From: a virus
Virus record (IMG/VR): IMGVR_UViG_3300030098_004195
Location: 1-43,694 of that record
Strand: one strand, 5' to 3'
DNA length: 43,694 nucleotides
Below the pieces are notes generated by a model. The model was not told where the DNA came from and made no database searches. It worked only from the letters and a program-made list of their open reading frames with translations. The position numbers and the translations under genes are program-made. Positions 42,458 to 43,694 of the stretch are shown here, in pieces (the first letter of the stretch is position 1; the number at the start of each line of letters is the position of its first letter).

Positions 42458-43694
42458 CTGTAATGGCCTGTAATTTTCTCCTAGAAGATTCTATATCAGA
42501 ATAAGGAGTAGCAACTGGAGAATATCCTGTTAATCCACCTGAACCAAATCCTGCTCCAAGCTCTTTTTGTAATCTACGTTTGCTTGTTACTCTTTCTGGA
42601 GTAAATCCTAAAATAGATTCTAACTCAGATTGATAATCATGTAAAGTTTGCATTGACTCACCTATAAAATCTCTTGCTTTAGATTTATATGTTGCAGCTT
42701 CATCTGCAAAAGTTTGGAATTGACCTTCTTGGCCTGTAGCTTGGCTAACTAATGCACTAACATCATCAGCATAGGCTGTTTCTGCATCTGTTAAATCTGC
42801 TCTACTTTGTCGTTCTGTTTCAGCTAAATCACCCATATCTGCACGACTTTGATACTTAGCTTGTTCAATAGCTTGTTGACCTGCTCCCGAATAAGCAAAT
42901 CCAGAGGCAGCAGTACCTGCTTGTGCTTGTTGCACTTGAGCTTCTCCAGAAAGATTTTGTTTTATTCTTGCTCTCTTTAAAGCAACTTGCTCAGCTTCTC
43001 TTCTTTTCTCAGCAGCTTCTAAAGTTTCCCCTAAACTGCCATAAGTATAACCGCTTACATCATCAAACATTCCTGATTCACCTGTTCCAAACATAGCAGC
43101 CAAAGCTTCATCTGTAGTTTCGTATTCAGTGCCTTCTATAGCTTGTCCCAATCTATCCATCAATTGCTCTCTAGCAGAACCTAAAACTTCATCTGCCGCT
43201 GCATCATCTGCACTAATCCATACATCTTTAATTGCAGAAAGAGCATCAGCTTTTGATTGTGCAGCTGGGGCCATATAATCTTCATATCCTGCTCCAGCAG
43301 CTCCACCTACAATTGCTTCTGGAATCCATAATTGCTCATCTCCAATATCTAAAGTTTCTCGAAGATTTTCAGGCAAGGATTTCCAACCTACATCATAGTA
43401 TGCTTCTGATTCTAATGGCTCTTTTGCCATCCAATCTAAATAAGGGTCTTTAACTGCATCTTTCCACCAATTATGAACTGTTCTAGCTGCATATCTTGCA
43501 GAACCACCTCTTCCACCTCCAGTTTCAGTAGCTGCAGCTTCTACATAAGTACCTGTTTCAGGGTCCCAAATATATCCACCTGTACCTTCATGAGTATCAG
43601 CAGCTCTCGAACCCATCAGTCTCTTGCCAAGTCCACCTTTTTTACTCCATACAGAATGTCCTCTTCTTAAATTAGCAGTAGCGGTATATCCTCT
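42435..43694 (-). CDS. Virion-type protein, 5' end outside window (partial)
   Basis: The frame is open from its stop at 42435 to the right edge (419 codons). The first in-window ATG at 43616 is probably internal, because 26 further codons upstream are open and coding-like (RGYTATANLRRGHSVWSKKGG). Ala/Gln/Glu-rich helical protein with a central AASGFAYSGAGQQA motif as found in internal virion proteins. It precedes the 640-aa and giant genes, the T7 gp14/15/16-like order. Confidence 0.7.
   Translation of the reverse strand, partial: RGYTATANLRRGHSVWSKKGGLGKRLMGSRAADTHEGTGGYIWDPETGTYVEAAATETGGGRGGSARYAARTVHNWWKDAVKDPYLDWMAKEPLESEAYYDVGWKSLPENLRETLDIGDEQLWIPEAIVGGAAGAGYEDYMAPAAQSKADALSAIKDVWISADDAAADEVLGSAREQLMDRLGQAIEGTEYETTDEALAAMFGTGESGMFDDVSGYTYGSLGETLEAAEKRREAEQVALKRARIKQNLSGEAQVQQAQAGTAASGFAYSGAGQQAIEQAKYQSRADMGDLAETERQSRADLTDAETAYADDVSALVSQATGQEGQFQTFADEAATYKSKARDFIGESMQTLHDYQSELESILGFTPERVTSKRRLQKELGAGFGSGGLTGYSPVATPYSDIESSRRKLQAITGGGGTDV

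Noticed and set aside
1-43694. Closed circular genome equal to this window
   Set aside because: Joining the ends makes the left partial frame stop within eight codons of the joint, and most tail genes are missing, so the window is a part of a longer genome.
1-43694. Integrase, CRISPR arrays, tRNA genes
   Set aside because: None seen by reading; absence is not proof, and a tRNA scan would be needed to exclude a diverged tRNA.

Overview
The window is a large part of the genome of a tailed double-stranded DNA phage (Caudoviricetes). It holds a large terminase, a portal protein, a scaffold, a major capsid protein and a lytic transglycosylase, plus a phage replication module. Base composition is AT-rich, genes overlap by 1-14 nt, and most starts have AAGGAG/AGGAG Shine-Dalgarno sites. 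The SD sites argue against a Bacteroidota host. The overall style recalls marine environmental phages, but I cannot name the host. I saw no integrase, tRNA, CRISPR array or insertion sequence. Both edges cut through minus-strand genes, so the genome continues on each side.

Layout. (1) 1-10407, minus strand: late genes in transcription order are two tiny lysine-rich peptides, two related basic proteins, transglycosylase, probable small terminase, large terminase, portal, scaffold, capsid, then small virion proteins, running off the left edge. (2) 10408-11128: a divergent non-coding region with tandem and inverted repeats, probably the early control region or origin. (3) 11129-29475, plus strand: about 40 early/middle genes. 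(4) 29462-43694, minus strand: four very large late genes that look like internal virion (ejected) proteins. One of 2498 aa carries an HEISH zincin motif and a DYDGD motif in the sequence context of the catalytic barrel of multisubunit-type RNA polymerases. If the genome is circular or permuted, blocks 1 and 4 belong to one late transcription unit.

The most notable region is 13106-16783. It is a compact ubiquitin-like conjugation cassette in the order Ubl (with a C-terminal Gly-Gly), large E2-like protein (HPYI...CL), JAB/JAMM protease (HSHx7SxxD) and ThiF/E1 enzyme. This is the same order as the bacterial antiphage Bil operon, but here it sits in a phage early region.

Replication is encoded twice. 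16858-19885 has a Sak4/RecA-like ATPase, a probable ssDNA-binding protein and a primase-helicase (AEP primase plus RecA-fold helicase). 23570-26703 repeats the same three-gene set with diverged sequences. In the second set the ATPase is circularly permuted: its Walker A motif lies at the C-terminus, after Walker B. Between the two sets lies a stand-alone RNA polymerase alpha C-terminal domain protein (20923-21483), a likely transcription modulator.

Several early genes are preceded by intergenic segments that look like structured RNA. One element occurs twice (13397-13535 and 24846-24946) with identical ends and different internal hairpins, just upstream of the E2-like and second primase-helicase genes. 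Inferred plan: a virion RNA polymerase could start early transcription, the alpha-CTD protein and RNA leaders could tune it, the doubled replication module copies the genome, and the Ubl cassette modifies an unknown host or virion protein.
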